Source of the DNA: Morinoia aosen
Lineage: Eukaryota > Arthropoda > Malacostraca > Amphipoda > Talitridae
DNA length: 64,000 nt
Direction: 5' to 3'
Assembly: GCA_030386875.1 (NCBI GenBank)
Contig: CM059562.1
Span: 45,715,757-45,779,756, forward strand
Part shown: positions 22,590 to 35,965 of the stretch, piece after piece
Numbering within the stretch: the stretch's first letter is position 1
Layout: each line of letters starts with the position of its first letter
Notes under the pieces: model-generated
What the model was told of the DNA's origin: nothing
The model's input: only the letters and a program-made list of their open reading frames with translations
Databases searched by the model: none
Translations under genes and position numbers: made by a program

Positions 22590-24620
22590 AGGATAAACTA
22601 TGCTTAACATTTATAATTTCCAGCTATACGTCATACAAACATCAATGAGCGAACACACAATGAATAGTGTTAGGAATAATGCCAATTAAGTAATGGAATC
22701 AAATAGCATACGTCAAATGACTTACATCACATAATTATACTGAAATATTGGCTGGCCGGCCGCCGCTAAGTTTACAAGAGTTACACATGAGAATTCATCT
22801 ATCCTGTCCTATTTCTATCTCAGTTATTCCAGCAGCACAGTGGGCAATGGTCACTTCAACCACAAACATTCGTCCGCGACTCGCTTCAGTTCAAAGGCCT
22901 GTCTTATTCACTGTTCAGAAAATGTCTAGTGATGACGTTATTTTGCTTATTCCGCTTCAGTATATTCACACGTCGATTTCCTTTCGTTCGAGCTGGTCAA
23001 TCCTCAGACATATGACTCCGTCCCACCCGCCCCGAGACGTTGCAGCTAAATGTTACATTAAATCATTTCCACGCTGGTTGGACTTCTCCGCGTTTTATCT
23101 CTTATACTTCGCGTCGCGGCGTCGGTTGTAGAACTGCCTTTTGTTCATCCCCGATGCCTAGCGCCTTTTCTTGAGGGTTGTCCTCTCTCTCATATTCGAC
23201 CTATAGGAATCCTCGGACCTTGACTGCGACCCGCCTACATCTTTTCTAATTGGTAGTACCGCATTCTCACGCTCAGCTCCTTCGAAAACGACCGTTGGTT
23301 TGCCGTCTCTCTCGGCTTAAGTGTCTCGATTTATATTTGACTACAAGGCGACTTTGTTTTGCACATGGGTAGGCATTTTTCAGAACGTCTCAAGTTTCCA
23401 AGGGCTCGCCCGAATGAAAAAATTTGCTAACACCACAAAATAGACCCCTCCAGAAACAACACACAATGTAAACAGGCATCGTTTGGGCTCTCGCATTATC
23501 GCGGCCTCCTAACATTGCTGAGTTAAAACATACGGCATAAAAACATACATATTGAAGCGACCCTCCCGTACTGCTGGGATTTTCTGAGAAATGCGATTTT
23601 CTGAGATATTTCTAAGTAAGCCCAAAATTTATTACACACAATTAAAATTTTTCCCTAAATCCTCGTTTTTTACTTCGCAAAATTGATTATTCTTAACAGA
23701 TTCTCGACAGACTGCCGTCCTATAGTTAAAAAAAATTGGCCTGACAATTTTTTTTTAATTAGCTTTCAGCTATTTATTGAATACTGATCACTGCAGTCTG
23801 AAGCCAACATAAGACACACATGGTAACTTCTACTTAAGCCTATTACATTCTAAAATTAATTCCGCAACAAACAGGGTACATTACAATTAAGAATCTTATT
23901 CATTACAATTAGCACGGCCTGATTTATTGTGTTGTGTTCCACCGAAGTGAAGTACGTCATAAATCTTTTGAGTGTTCACCCCTAATAACATTCACAAAGT
24001 ATTACGGTTACATCTCCTACATTCTCAAACATCCTACAGTATTGATGACTTTATGTCTCGTAGATTTCAATTCACGCTTGCATGTTCTGTTGTCCAAGTC
24101 CTTGACGCTGTTGTTGACGATTCGATGTTGACTCCTTTGGTATAGCTGACGGAATTTGCTTTTCTTCCATGCCTCTCTTTTGGCATTTTATAGCTTCACA
24201 CACGCCTTGATGGAAGGTAACCCAATTTCAGGATGAAGTATTGCGAGCCCAATATCCAGACTCGTATAAAATTTCTATACACCACATTAACTGCACGATT
24301 GCGTTCTGTAAGATGGATCATTATCACGATTCAAATTACCACCCAATCATGTTACGTGCAATGTTTCACATACATTTTATGACGTTTATTCAAACTCAAA
24401 CTTTTAATCGGCAGATTACTCATGAACGTCAATTCGTTGATCAGGCAAATCGGCACGTCAGTAAGTCATATTGATCTGTCGATAAATACGAGTCGAAGCG
24501 TCGATAAATTTCATTCACTACAGTTTCCATTCGCGATAGGGCTCCGAATCCTACGGAGTAATCCTGAAGAATCCGAGGTATATCCGGCGCTGGTATCCTG
24601 TATGAGCGGTGGTATCCTGT
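22590..24620. other. No gene recognised
   Basis: A 127-codon frame at 22748-23131 (+) has no motif and average composition, and I do not call it a gene. Sequence at 23140-23340 is GC-richer and may be decayed retroelement. The remainder is AT-rich. Confidence 0.35.
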
Positions 24621-24632
24621 AGAATTCCTCTT

Positions 24633-24690
24633 AGTATTCCTTGATATCGACGTAGAATCTCAGTATTCCTTGATATTGACGTAGAAATTC
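24633..24690. repeat. 29-bp tandem duplication
   Basis: AGTATTCCTTGATATCGACG and its near-copy start at 24633 and 24662. Confidence 0.8.
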
Positions 24691-24882
24691 TGGTAGACAC
24701 GAGCGTTGTATATACAGAAAATTTGTTGATTAGGTGAATACGGAGTACCTCTCATCTAGAGAGATGAATGAAGGTGAAGAGTACAGTCTCGGGGCTGGGA
24801 TCAGGTTGATGTTTACAATGCATATTCTTACACTTCATAATTTTTTTTTTGTGTGTTGGTCGGATTGTCGGAAATGATGTGT

Positions 24883-24972
24883 ACAGCAGAGTATGACGCA
24901 CGTCTGATCAACGTCATAGTCTGAAAGGCTGTATGCAGCAGAGTATGACACACGTCTGATCAACGTCACAAT
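24883..24972. repeat. 52-bp tandem duplication
   Basis: GCAGAGTATGAC followed by CACGTCTGATCAACGTCA occurs at 24886 and 24938, a 52-bp period with one or two mismatches. Confidence 0.85.
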
Positions 24973-24979
24973 ATTACAT

Positions 24980-26185
24980 GTATTTGTGTGCTTGTTCTCA
25001 GGTAAAAGATTTCGGCCCAGTGGGTAGATCTCTTGGTAATCCACAAGCACCTATGTATGCGAAATTAAATATGTGTTGTTTTTCATTTTTAGTGGTCCTG
25101 TGATCGAAAGGCATCGAATAAAAACGGGCCATTCGCAATGTTGCGGGAAAAAACATGAAAGTATTTACTTGTATTACGAAATATATTGTAGGTGAAATAG
25201 CAACTTGTCAGGCGACACTATTGAAAATTATCTTTTTAAATTTGTCGCTGATTGATACCAAGTTATTGCTACACTTAGGAAATCTCATGGGTAACTTCTG
25301 CTCCAATAGAGTAGACTTGTACCGTCAATAGAGATGTCATATATGCAAACCTCAGGGGTTACACTGCACTTCCAGCCGGCGGGAAATGAGTTGCCCCAAC
25401 CTGATGGCTTTGTAGATAACTATAAATGATCAACTTTCATCGAGGAGACAGGCTGACGAGCCCACCCAAAGGAACTATAAGCGTATTAACGCGAGTCGCC
25501 GATAATACCACAGGAGTGATGGACTACACGCAGGATGAAAAATTTTGGAGCATTGCTATATTTTGATCACCTGAGACCCAGGGGTACCCCCGAAAGACTT
25601 GTGCAGAAATAATTTTGAAGTTATCAATTGAGATTCAACGAGAATAAAATGTTTCAAGAGTAAACTTTATTTCACTTTGAGATCTTTTTGCGTGAATGCC
25701 AAGTGAAGGGATGATTTACCATGTCTATGTCCTTGTGCAAAGTTCGCTGTATTAATTGATCGCATTGTGTTTTCTTTTCTCTGCTTATGTGACTGAATTT
25801 ATGAAGACAAGTCAAGCGGATCATGTTCGTTTTTTATCGATGTCGTTATGCGTCTATTATTTGTGACAGATGAGAGTCTCCTTCGTTTTGCATATGGAAT
25901 ACTATACATAGCGGATGCGAGTTTTCTTCGTTTTGAGTATGTAAGAGTATATGAAAGAGATGCGGTTCTCAAGAGCATTGTGTTCTTTGTTAGGGTGCCC
26001 TAATAACATGATGGCATGTGCGTTTTCATTCCTTTTGTGTATCCATGTATGTTTTCAATGTCCGAATGATATTTTACGGCTTGTGTGATATGCGATGTCA
26101 AGACCAGAGTTTGATGTAATCAATTATTTAGAACTGAAAAACAATTTAAAAAAATTTGAACCAACTTCATTGGCTCAAATTTTCC
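24980..26185. other. No gene recognised
   Basis: No coding or RNA signal that I can support. Confidence 0.35.
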
Positions 26186-26591
26186 GAAGGGCGAGGGGAT
26201 GTGTTCCGACATAAGTACGTATGTTACGACATAGATACGTAGAGAGGATAGGCAAGCAACCGGCTCCAGAGTCGACGCAGCGCAACATACCGAGAGGCAT
26301 AGGAAGGTGTGACGTACATACGTACATCAGGAGCAAGGAGGAGTACGTATAGGGGGTAGAGGCTGGATTGAAAAGCTAGTGCGCTAAATTGCATACAGAA
26401 TAAGACGAGGGCAACTTGAATACATAGCACAGAAAACAGTGGGTTAAAAAGTGGGTTTCTTGCTAGTGTGTGGTGTTGGCGTTACTAGGTGCGCGCGCCA
26501 TTAACTTTCGCTAATATTGTGTGTCGCAAATTTCTCATGCCAATCACGTGTTCATTAGCTAACTCGAAATAAAGTAATCAATAATGTACCA
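26186..26591 (+). mobile_element. Possible LTR with preceding polypurine tract (retrotransposon 3' fragment)
   Basis: A purine run GAAGGGCGAGGGGA (26186-26199) is followed directly by TGTGTTCCGACATAAG at 26200, as at the 3' LTR start of an LTR retrotransposon. About 370 bp on, an AATAAA-type signal (26567) precedes ...TACCA near 26591, a plausible CA end. No gag or pol and no second LTR are seen, so the fossil is broken and its family unassigned. Confidence 0.35.
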
Positions 26592-26863
26592 TTAACTGAG
26601 TGTTTCATTTTCCCATGTTGAACTGAGGTATTGGTGTGAGTGAGCAGATCAGTAGTTACTTTCTCTATTTTTCCAACTGTTCTACCATTTCCTCTTTCTG
26701 TGTTTTCCGCTCTGTGTTTTTCATTTCCTCTTTTACTACGAGGTTTCGATTCCTCACTACGAATGTAGATGAGGCACCAGCCTCGTCCTGATTTCGTGAC
26801 AGTATAACGCAGTCAGAAGCATACTGCTTGTGTGTGCAAGCTGAGGTGTGACCGTTGGTGTTA

Positions 26864-27255
26864 AGCCCGTGACACACCTTGCAACTTCGAGTGCTCCATG
26901 CCGCACCGGCGAGTTGCCCAGAGCTCTCTCAGCGCTTGGGCAGCCACATGAGCAAAAGTCCAGCCACCTTGATTCATGTAGCAAGACGACACCGCACAGC
27001 AGAGCCAGTGCGAGCCAAGCAGGCATTGAGCACGGTTGTCTCGCTAGTCGCTAGCGCGTTCCGCGATAATCCGAGCGCAGCTGCTTTGCAGAGCACATTG
27101 TCGTCTGACGTCCTCCTCCTCTCAAAGCTTCAATGCAACTGACTGCCGCGCGTTGTCACGCGCTCATCCAAAAGCTCGTTAAGCCGCAGCGGTTGTTCTG
27201 CGACATCAATACAGTCACAAGTAGCATTGACATAATGCAAGGTGTGGCACGGGCT
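26864..27255. mobile_element. MITE with TTA target duplication, PIF/Harbinger-like
   Basis: Terminal inverted repeats AGCCCGTGACACACCTTGCA and TGCAAGGTGTGGCACGGGCT differ at one position. The element is flanked by TTA at 26861-26863 and 27256-27258. The 392-bp interior is GC-rich and non-coding. Confidence 0.75.
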
Positions 27256-27259
27256 TTAG

Positions 27260-30190
27260 ACCTTGCACCAACATTTCCAGCATCGAGAATAACTTTAAAA
27301 GGCTTCAATATTGAATTACAGCAAAAAAAAAATTGATGATATATTCTTTATTATATATTCAGGTACCTGCTTCACAATCTCAATAACGCCATCAGGCTGT
27401 AGGAACTCTGTTTCGATTTTTAAGTGAACCGCTCGCATTAAATCAAATAAAATACTAGTCAGGAATGATTTTCAAATTACACCTGACAATAGATGCTTCG
27501 AGTGGAAATTAACTCCATCAATATCTATGAAAATTACACAAAGATTTGAACTTACTTCCATGGTCAATACACGTCTGCAGCTCACAGGGCTTCGAACGGA
27601 AAAAGAAACAGCTAGGCCAATAAGTATTCTACCTGACATCGGATTTCATAAATTTGCAGTCGCCGTTGAAATTTCAATATCTAGTAGAAAATGTTACTGT
27701 GAAGTCATAAGCAATAATTTATTTCAGTTAAAATGCGCTTTTCACAAGTTTTAAGCTTGACTAATTTCTGGTTTATGAAATAATTTTCCAAGCGGGGATC
27801 GAGTCGCATCTGTTCATCTAGTCTTACGGATTCTGTATTCAATGGTGCACGTCTTCTCTCATTAGTTTCCAAACCACTTAACAATTTTTTTTAAATCACG
27901 ACGCTTGTCGGTCCCACCTGAGTTACACTGCTTAGTCTCGAACTTCAGAGTTGTCCTTGCGAGGAACACGGAAGGAAACAGTACTTGCAACCTCGAGGAC
28001 GTAAGGAAGAATTTATCAATCGACCAAAATCAATGCCGTTGTTCTGTGATTGCTGTTAATAACCAATCCTTGAATTTTTATGACATCTCACATGCTTTCA
28101 ACATAATTTAAAACGATGTCAAGACAGTTTTCAAACATTTTGGAGACTGAGATGGGGCAAATCACAGTATTTCTAATAATGTATTAATTTAGTAATGATT
28201 CATAAGTTGAGTTCATTCAAGAACAGACCATTTTCAAGACTGCTCACCGACTGTCTAATAGTGTTTCAAGTGACTATCAAGTGTATCACAACATTCTTAT
28301 TATTATAGGAGTTCGTTCATAGCTTAGTTCTATACACAGATTTGTTTACGCTAAGCGAGAGGAAGGAACCATTCATTTTCGACACACTTGGAGAATCTAT
28401 ACACATGGTGTGCTCCCACACTGGGCAGGCATCCTTGTGTAGTAAGTAACACGAGCGTTTCCCTACGCACGTCACCCTAGACATTGGAACAGCAAGTCAG
28501 GAAGAAAGTTCTAACGCTACAAAAGTTTAAGAAAAAAACATTTAGCTCCTGAGAAAAAGATGACAATGAGCATAAAAAAGATGGTATTGATAAATTAAAA
28601 AGACATACTTCAACAAAAGAAGTACCTTTAATTAACTTGGGCACTCGCGCTTCACCACTGGGAGCGCAACTTATCACGAATGCAATACTTGGTTCTCCCA
28701 TAGTAGATGTATTACACTAAATATACTCGCTGAGTGTGAAACCCATCAATTTTTTTCTCACCATGTGCAATAATTCTTACACTAATTTAGTTTAATTCCA
28801 TGTTCGACAACAAATTAAACATAATTTTTTCTTGGTAACCAATCACAGCTCAGTTTCGAGTGCTGCAGGACGCCGAACGACCTTGTACTACTCTACTCAG
28901 AACGATAACTCGGTGCGTGCTATGCGCCCACAAATATTCAATGTCGATTCGTGGGTTATTATCTGAGTTCGGCTGAGCCGACAATGACTTTATGCAGCGT
29001 TTCCGCGTTTTTACCGAAGCTAATACGTGTGCAATGAGCATGAAAGCTTTAACTAGTGCTGAGATGTCAGTGATGTTTGAATTGCGCATAGAATTAAAGA
29101 TAAAAGTGAGCATGAGTACCATTTAACCGAGCTAAGCATGAACTAGGTGTGGAATTTGTTCGTTTAGACAAAGTACGCCTCATAAATCTTTAATTTTATG
29201 CACGGATTCACTTGTTTCATTTTTTCCCATGTATGCAAATATATAAATATATAACATTGTGACAGAGCTCCCATGGGAGGTAAAATTAATAACTAAACGC
29301 ACACACGTATATGCACTCGTTCAACCAAATTTATCGTTTTAGAGGTATCGTGCGATTAAGCGAGCCTAAGAAACCACAGGTTTCTAATGACAATAATAGA
29401 CACAAGTGCAAACGTGTAAATAAGCATGGAATCAAATGTGACCGTATCTTTTGGTTCTTATTCTACTCCGGTGGCTGTGCGTTACGTCTTTGACGGCATG
29501 AAACTTGAAAAGCTTCTCGAGAGTGAAGAAAGTTATTCCTTCCTGTTGCCCCTATATATTCCATTTTATTCTGAATAGAGATTATTGGGGTGGCAGTGGA
29601 GAGATATGGAGTTTAACTAGCGTCTAAAATGTATTAATTTGCATACAAATGTTTTACTTCTTTTAAAATTATTTAAGATTATGCTCATAAAGACTCTAAT
29701 AGAATATGACACATAAATATATCTTAAGAATATTTTTTACTTTTGACGACTAACAAACAAAAGTTGAGAGCAATTCCAAACCGCTAATGAATGAATGCGT
29801 TACAAGTTTAAAATAACACTTTTCAAGTCCACAGGAGAACTAAAACATTCATTTGTAACGGACAGTGTGTAGGAATTATTTAATTGAAAAAGGCAAGCTA
29901 CAAAATTTGTCAATAATGGTGTAAACTCATACGAACACAATTAAATAATTCTTAATCAGCCACCTCCAAGTTTTGCATTCTTTCGAGTTATACTCAATCT
30001 TTCATTAGTTCTCTTATAAAAAGCATAATAATGAAAATAAAATCAAGTAAAAAAGTTCTATAGAAGCATACTTAATAACATAGATTCTAGAACTATTCTC
30101 AAAAAGGCGCCATGACAAATTACACATTCACTGGATTAAAAACGGAAATCACCATTACTAGCGGTAAGAAAATTAAAGTACACTATTGGA
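27260..30190. other. No gene recognised
   Basis: AT-rich with scattered frames under 95 codons (27527-27754, 27905-28111, 28477-28701 minus, 28850-29122 minus), none with a motif. Confidence 0.35.
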
Positions 30191-30192
30191 AA

Positions 30193-30456
30193 TTATTTCG
30201 GATTTGAATTTATGTAGTTCTTTTTTAAAATTAAATGGGAAATGTCGTGTTCAGTTTTTAATGTCGTATTTAAATTAACAGTTAAGTTGTGTTCAGGCTC
30301 CTGCAGTTTTTCCGCTAGGGTAAGAAGGGCTTCGACCGGCTTTACCTGGCAGTTGTTTTTGATATACCTTTGAGACTTACTAAGGATACGAGTTCCGGTT
30401 AAGTACTTCGCAGCTGCGCGTCGCCTTCGACGCTGAGTTTGGTGCTGAGGTTGCAT
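30193..30456 (-). CDS. Hypothetical 87-residue basic protein or first exon
   Basis: The ATG at 30456 follows a GC-rich leader (context GCGGGATGC). The N-terminus MQPQHQTQRRRRRAAAKY is strongly basic and could act as a nuclear signal; the rest has no known motif. A splice donor GTAAGT lies inside the frame after residue 25 (GTRIL), so this may be a first exon rather than a complete gene. I do not recognise it. Confidence 0.2.
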   Translation of the reverse strand: MQPQHQTQRRRRRAAAKYLTGTRILSKSQRYIKNNCQVKPVEALLTLAEKLQEPEHNLTVNLNTTLKTEHDISHLILKKNYINSNPK

Positions 30457-31079
30457 CCCGCCGGCATGGGGCGAGTATAGGCGTCCTCTGCGTAAATTCC
30501 CTGTCCACTCCTCATCTCCTCTTCGTCAGTTCCTTTGGTGCTCTATCTCTATTCTAAATTGGTGTGTGCGTGTGTATGAGCGTGTGCGGGATTAATACCA
30601 AGCGTTCCTACCCAGAGTTGCACCCAGTTCCCACCTGACCTTATGGGTCAGGGGTATATTGTTAATTAACAAATACGTTCTGGTAATCAGAAATAAAATG
30701 AAATAAATTAAAGATATTATTAAATAATGGTGGGATTTTTCTACTGTAACTAACGGTGTTATTTGTTTTTCGCAGTATCCTCTAATCATCTTCCCGCAGT
30801 TTTTCTACCGTGGTTTCAATTTTGTCGCATAACTTCAGCGGCTGTGCTTGGCGGCGGTGTAGGTAATTTTCCTTAGCTTTGACCTCGCTTAATCCTCATA
30901 TATGATTAAATTCATTCATATCAGTTCATGTGATATAGACTGATTTCCTTAAATTCTACCGTTATTTCCAGCTGACGTTAACAGAAATTGGACGTTTGTC
31001 AGAGTCGAGACCGTCGTGCGGTCGACGTAAGGGTTCGTGGAAAAGGGGGCTGTCTTCTGTGCAGCTACTTTTTTCCGGG

Positions 31080-31172
31080 GCGCTAGCTTTTCTTCGCAGC
31101 TGCCCTTCCTGAGGTTCGTGTGGGTACCGCCTACGCCGTTATCAGTCCGCTAGGGCAACAGAAGTAAATTCT
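31080..31172 (+). repeat. Single unit of the 47.6-kb tandem repeat
   Basis: TGTGGGTACCGCCTACGCCG, then ATCAGTCCGCTAGGGCAACA and GAAGTAAATTCTGTT match the units of the array at 47598-47897. Confidence 0.75.
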
Positions 31173-31350
31173 GTTGAGGTCCGTCCACACTATCAATCTT
31201 TCGCCCGAAGTTCGTGTTTTTCGGCAGTCCGCGAACACGAACACAGAAGAAAAGTTCGCAGATTTCGGTGTGTTAGTGTTTTCGAACGGGTTGGAAAACA
31301 TGAACACGAACTTTCGATCAAACAGCGAACACTCGCTTTGTTTATGTATT
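31173..31350 (+). repeat. GTTCG/CGAAC-rich repeat beside the unit
   Basis: Starts CCGTCCACACTATCAA and is rich in GTTCG and CGAAC. An inverted relative (TTGATAGTGTAGACGG) borders the array at 47.5 kb. It is possibly a MITE end. Confidence 0.4.
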
Positions 31351-31359
31351 GTGGAAGAT

Positions 31360-33300
31360 GGTTTTGCGAGTGAATTACTTGGTTTCTATGTCTTTTTTCC
31401 TATTTTATCGATTTATTTATGTTTTTGGTGCAAATTATGTTAATTGTAGGGTGGCACAGACATTTATTTACCAAAATAAACCACGTAACGATGTTATTTC
31501 ATTTTATTCAGATATGGCTGAATATGTGAGTAGGTTTGGATTTAATTGATGTGAATGTAATTAAATAAAAATTGCTGGAACTGACGCTGAATATGCATAA
31601 AATTATCAAAGTTTACTTATTTTGACATTAAAATAAAATTTTGGATATTTTTCAGTAGTATGTCAAGTGGTGCTACTAATTTGCTGCTGATAAAATTGGC
31701 ACAAAAATTCATTTGCAAAATCTGAGGCTATTATTTATTGTATTTCTTTATAACATTTTTTGGTTAAAATGGAATACTTTATTTCCCTTATAGCCTGATA
31801 CTGATATTAGAATCAAGTCCCTAGATTAGAAATTATATTATAAAAAAATCATCTGGGAGAAATATATACTCTTTTGCTAATATATAATTTGTAGTTTAAA
31901 AAAGCATAATTACCACCGATTTTAAAAATTGACCTGCACTGTTGAACCATCGATTAGGAAAAATGCACGAGCTGTGTGTAGTCATTTACATATGTGTTCA
32001 GAATTTGAATATTTTTGTTTGTAGAAAAGCATAGGGAAACTCTTATTATCTACGTGTCTCTTTGAATTTTAGAAACTGCTTAATGGGACTTGTTAGGCTA
32101 TGAAACTTTTAACATTTGCTTGTGGACCCTAAAGTGAATTGCTTTAAATTAAGCTTTTTCTACAATTTTGGTAACAGCTAATCCTCTTTAAATCTGTCTT
32201 ATAATCTTTTGCATTGGGTAATGTATTGTTTTCATTTGTTATATCATGAATGTGGCCCTATTGGAAGTGGGATAAATCATCTGTTCTAAACTATTATGTC
32301 TGAAACTGAATTCAAAAGATTTCCGTTATATATCTAGAAAAGTAAATTCATCCAACATGTCATTCTTAATGGTAAAGTGTGTGCTGTAGTAGGAGCATCA
32401 ATTAGCATTGCATTGAATTGATGTATTTTTGTGTAGACTTTCTGTAACAGTGATAATTAACATTTAGGGCTGTTTCTTAACTGTTGTGTGTCATAGGTGC
32501 AGTCAGTGAAATTAAACCAAATGCTTTACCCCTTTTTGTGTATTTTTCAGAAAGTTTTCAAACAATTGGCTATTTTACATAAAAGATGTTGGTGTAGGAA
32601 AATAAATTATAGTAAAACTTATTTTAAATTAAAATTAAGGCAGTGGCCTTAGGTTGCCTCTGTAGTACTTCTAAGTAGTTATTGAACAGTGGTGACTCAA
32701 TGTCATTAGGTGTCTCTACTATGGAACTGCAGAGCTGGGCCTTCAGAATCTTCCACAATGGTTAGTATTTCATTGAATTGTACAATTTTGCTTCCTTACT
32801 TCATTCATGACTTTTGAAGTTAGTGAGATTAGTATGTATAAAAGCTTTGTTTAAATAATATGGTCCTTAAGTATTGAATTTTCATGGCATATAACAATAA
32901 AAAATGAGTGCAAAAATGTGAATTAGAATACATTTTTTCATTTATTTGTGAACCAAAACCTTGGTACTTCAACAAACCAGCCTGCTATGCAGGTTGTAAA
33001 TTGGATAATTTTTTCTTAATCAATATTATTTGTTACAAATACTATTGGAAATGATTATCAACTTTTACCATCAGGTGCCACTTCCAGCGTTTTAGCTTTG
33101 GCAAAATTCTGGCTTTGTCACATCTCTCTACAAAAACTACTTTGATGAACTTCATCCATGTTTGATTGAAATTTTACAAAATTAAACTTTGACTTGCTCC
33201 AGCGTGTGATTCTAATGTACCAAGTCATTCATAATTATTCAAGAGTTTCTATCATTTTTAGAGAGCCACCTATGGTTAATAGGCAAATTATTTTCTTCTC
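31360..33300. other. AT-rich stretch, possible intron
   Basis: No complete gene. A 51-bp segment at 32710-32760 is bounded by TTAG and GTTAGT and could be a small exon in phase with the one at 33310, encoding VSLLWNCRAGPSESSTM. This is weak. Confidence 0.25.
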
Positions 33301-33309
33301 TTCCATCAG

Positions 33310-33462
33310 GTTGAGAAGCCCATTGCCACCCAAGTCCTTCAGTCCATTGCCACCCAAGAAGCAATTGAAATCATTGAAGACTATTCACGGGCCTTCCTCG
33401 AGTTGGTTGCCATCACTACAGGTCGTTACAAAGACCCTGCTTTCAAGTTCAAGAACCTCTGA
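33310..33462 (+). CDS. Possible 3'-terminal coding exon, unrecognised protein
   Basis: A good splice acceptor (TTTTCTTCTCTTCCATCAG) precedes 50 open codons and TGA at 33460. The peptide begins VEKPIATQVLQSIATQEAIE and ends TTGRYKDPAFKFKNL, with an internal eight-residue repeat (IATQ...IATQ) from a DNA duplication of CCATTGCCACCCAAG. The composition looks protein-like, unlike most frames nearby. I do not recognise the family. A second frame through the same DNA is also open, so exon status is not certain. Confidence 0.35.
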   Translation, partial: VEKPIATQVLQSIATQEAIEIIEDYSRAFLELVAITTGRYKDPAFKFKNL

Positions 33463-33469
33463 TGAATCC

Positions 33470-35565
33470 CTACCACCATCACCGTGGTCCTTTTCGTTGG
33501 TAGTCCTCTTCCTCCAACACAAGTCTCTAAACAGACTTGTGTTGGGCAAGTTTTGATTAGACTCTACATGAATTGAAAAGTGAAGGTTAAGAATTTTTAA
33601 CACCTTCCATGACTGTTGGTTTAGTTAGCTTATAAGTAGCATAACAGGTAAATCAATTTTCCAGCTTGAATATACATTGTATTTCAATTTTTCCTAATGA
33701 TTATGAAAATTACAATTGCACGATAACATTTTACCTCGTATGATTTCAATTATTTTTTAAAATGTCGGGAAACATCAAATGTCGTACATTTATACCTGTA
33801 CTTAAATGGACAATTAACCTGTTGGTACACATATGGCCCAATACGCAGGGAACGTGTTGAAAGAATGGAGCAGGGGGCCCTTTCTTCATTGTGGCAAAAT
33901 GATTTGGCTGTTGTTTAATTTTTTGTTGATTATAATTCCACAAAGGAAATTTTTCCACTGATGAACATCAGCCAATCATATAGTAAACAATTTTGTTGCC
34001 ATTAGCATCCTGATGCGCTGAAACAAAATGTATGTGAGTACTTACTTTGGTAGTACAGATGTTCATTAATTGTGTATGAAGTATTAAAGAAAAGTTCCTG
34101 CAATGCAGAAAATAATGTTGAGATCATGAATTGAGTGAAGTGCTCGATTGATCAAATTCTAGTCTTTTTGCATCTTGTTAATGATGTGCTTGACCAGTAA
34201 TTACAAATTGTACTCATACTTTCGTTATGCTACATCATATGCTAGTTATGATTATTTAACACTGCAATACCAGAGGGTATTTAAACTGTGCTTTAATATA
34301 CTTTTTATCTTAGTCATCAAGACAAATTATCCATAATAGATATGCAGAATATAAATGCCATAATTCTATGAAATATTTTTTCATTGAGCTAAATGTTCAC
34401 CAAATATTTACCAGAATGCAAGTTAGGTTGTATAGTGATGATTTACGCTACATTTGTGTCCATAGAGGAGACGTAGAAATTAAGCACCTGTCTAACTTAA
34501 TTCAAGCTGAAGTAAACTGTACAATTTCATTCCCGAGAATTTGTCAAGGCTGCATTAAAAACCATCGAATTGCACGTCAAGCGCAGCATGATAGTCTATA
34601 CTAGTTGCGCTATGCATTGACGTTACTCTGCATACAAAATATAAGATGAGACTATGGTTAAGGGATGTGCATCTCTATTCAGATTTTTTCATTGAGCTAA
34701 ATGTTCACTAATTATTTACCAGAATGTTACTTATGTTGTATAGTGAGGATTTTCATCAGAAATATTTATTTGCAATATACTTTTAATCAGTTTCATGTCA
34801 GAATTAGATGGCTTGTGGTTGACTACTTATTACAGAAATATGTTATTATTGTTAGTGGATTTTTAAACAGTACACAAACCCTGTGTACGTGTTTGTACTC
34901 AATGATCCCTACTTTATTCCTCTCTTTGGAACACCTTTGTTGAGGTTAAGGAGGCTCAAAGTAACATATATGTTCTCTTCATTGGTAATAAAAATAGTGC
35001 AAGGTATGGGGAACAACAAACTTGCGATCAAAGCTGAAAGAAACAATTAACAACTTCTGAAAAGCGTTTGAAATAGTTTAAAAATTAAATATTTATTGGT
35101 GAATTAATTTTAGTTAGCACTGCATTTTGTTTAATCATTGTTTTTTGTCAATGGATGATTAGATATTCAAGATCTGTGCATACAACAAGTCACCTTTGCA
35201 AATTTTTACCTTTCGAAGTATCTCTATGACTTGTTTCTGGTGCCTTAACCTTTGACTTACTGTTTTTATTCATGCAGTTATTTTCATTGTAAATATTGAA
35301 TAAAATGAATTCACACACTTACTCTTTGAGAACACCTGTTCTGAGTTCACTGTTATCCTTATGTTAATCAGTTTCATGAAAATGCATTCTTTAACTAACA
35401 TGGTTTTAGGTAATGGACCTACGAAATTGTATTCAGAACAAGTTTATCATCTTCTTGGTAACTGATCAATGTCCTGCACGTTTGGGATAATACACAAAAA
35501 TATTCAACTGTTTTTTCCCCTCGCTTGAATACAGGACAACATGATTTTACAAAATTAAGTGATTA
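33470..35565. other. AT-rich stretch, possible 3' UTR or intergenic
   Basis: No gene recognised. A direct repeat of about 65 bp (ATTGAGCTAAATGTTCAC...TTTACCAGAATG) lies at about 34379-34445 and 34685-34751. An AATAAA signal is at about 35299. Confidence 0.4.
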
Positions 35566-35569
35566 AGAA

Positions 35570-35775
35570 CGCACCCTTCATGGGTAGGCGTCGGTTTTTT
35601 TTAATCCCAGCGCCATGCAGTGATTTCTCCCCGTTGGGGAAGGAGAGAACTCAAATACACCCTACCCAGGTGTCGTAAATGGGTACAGACTTGACCGGGT
35701 AACCGTCATTGTATCCTGATGATAATCATAAAGTATTTGAAAAACTAATGTGCATGATGATATGATGGCCGGTGA
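35570..35775 (+). mobile_element. tRNA-derived SINE, older 5'-decayed copy
   Basis: Matches the body of the 7949 SINE: CCCGTTGGGG, ACCCAGGTGTCGTAAATGGG, GTAACCGTCATTGTATCCTG and ATTTGAAAAACTAATG. The tRNA-like head is not clear. Confidence 0.65.
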
Positions 35776-35965
35776 AGGAAGGTATTTAGACACCAATGCA
35801 TTATAATTTGATATTATTGTCAAGTCATGAATCATTTACACCAGAAGCGCAAATGCCCCTCGCCAGTCGTGGAAAACCAAACCAGGAAGGTTTGGCAGCG
35901 CAGGACAGGAGCACGGCTGGCCCACGAGCACAAACGAATAGGAGGGTCGAGCTCGGGCTGTGAAC

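Noticed and set aside
22748-23131. 127-codon plus-strand frame
   Set aside because: No motif, no promoter or splice context; consistent with chance.
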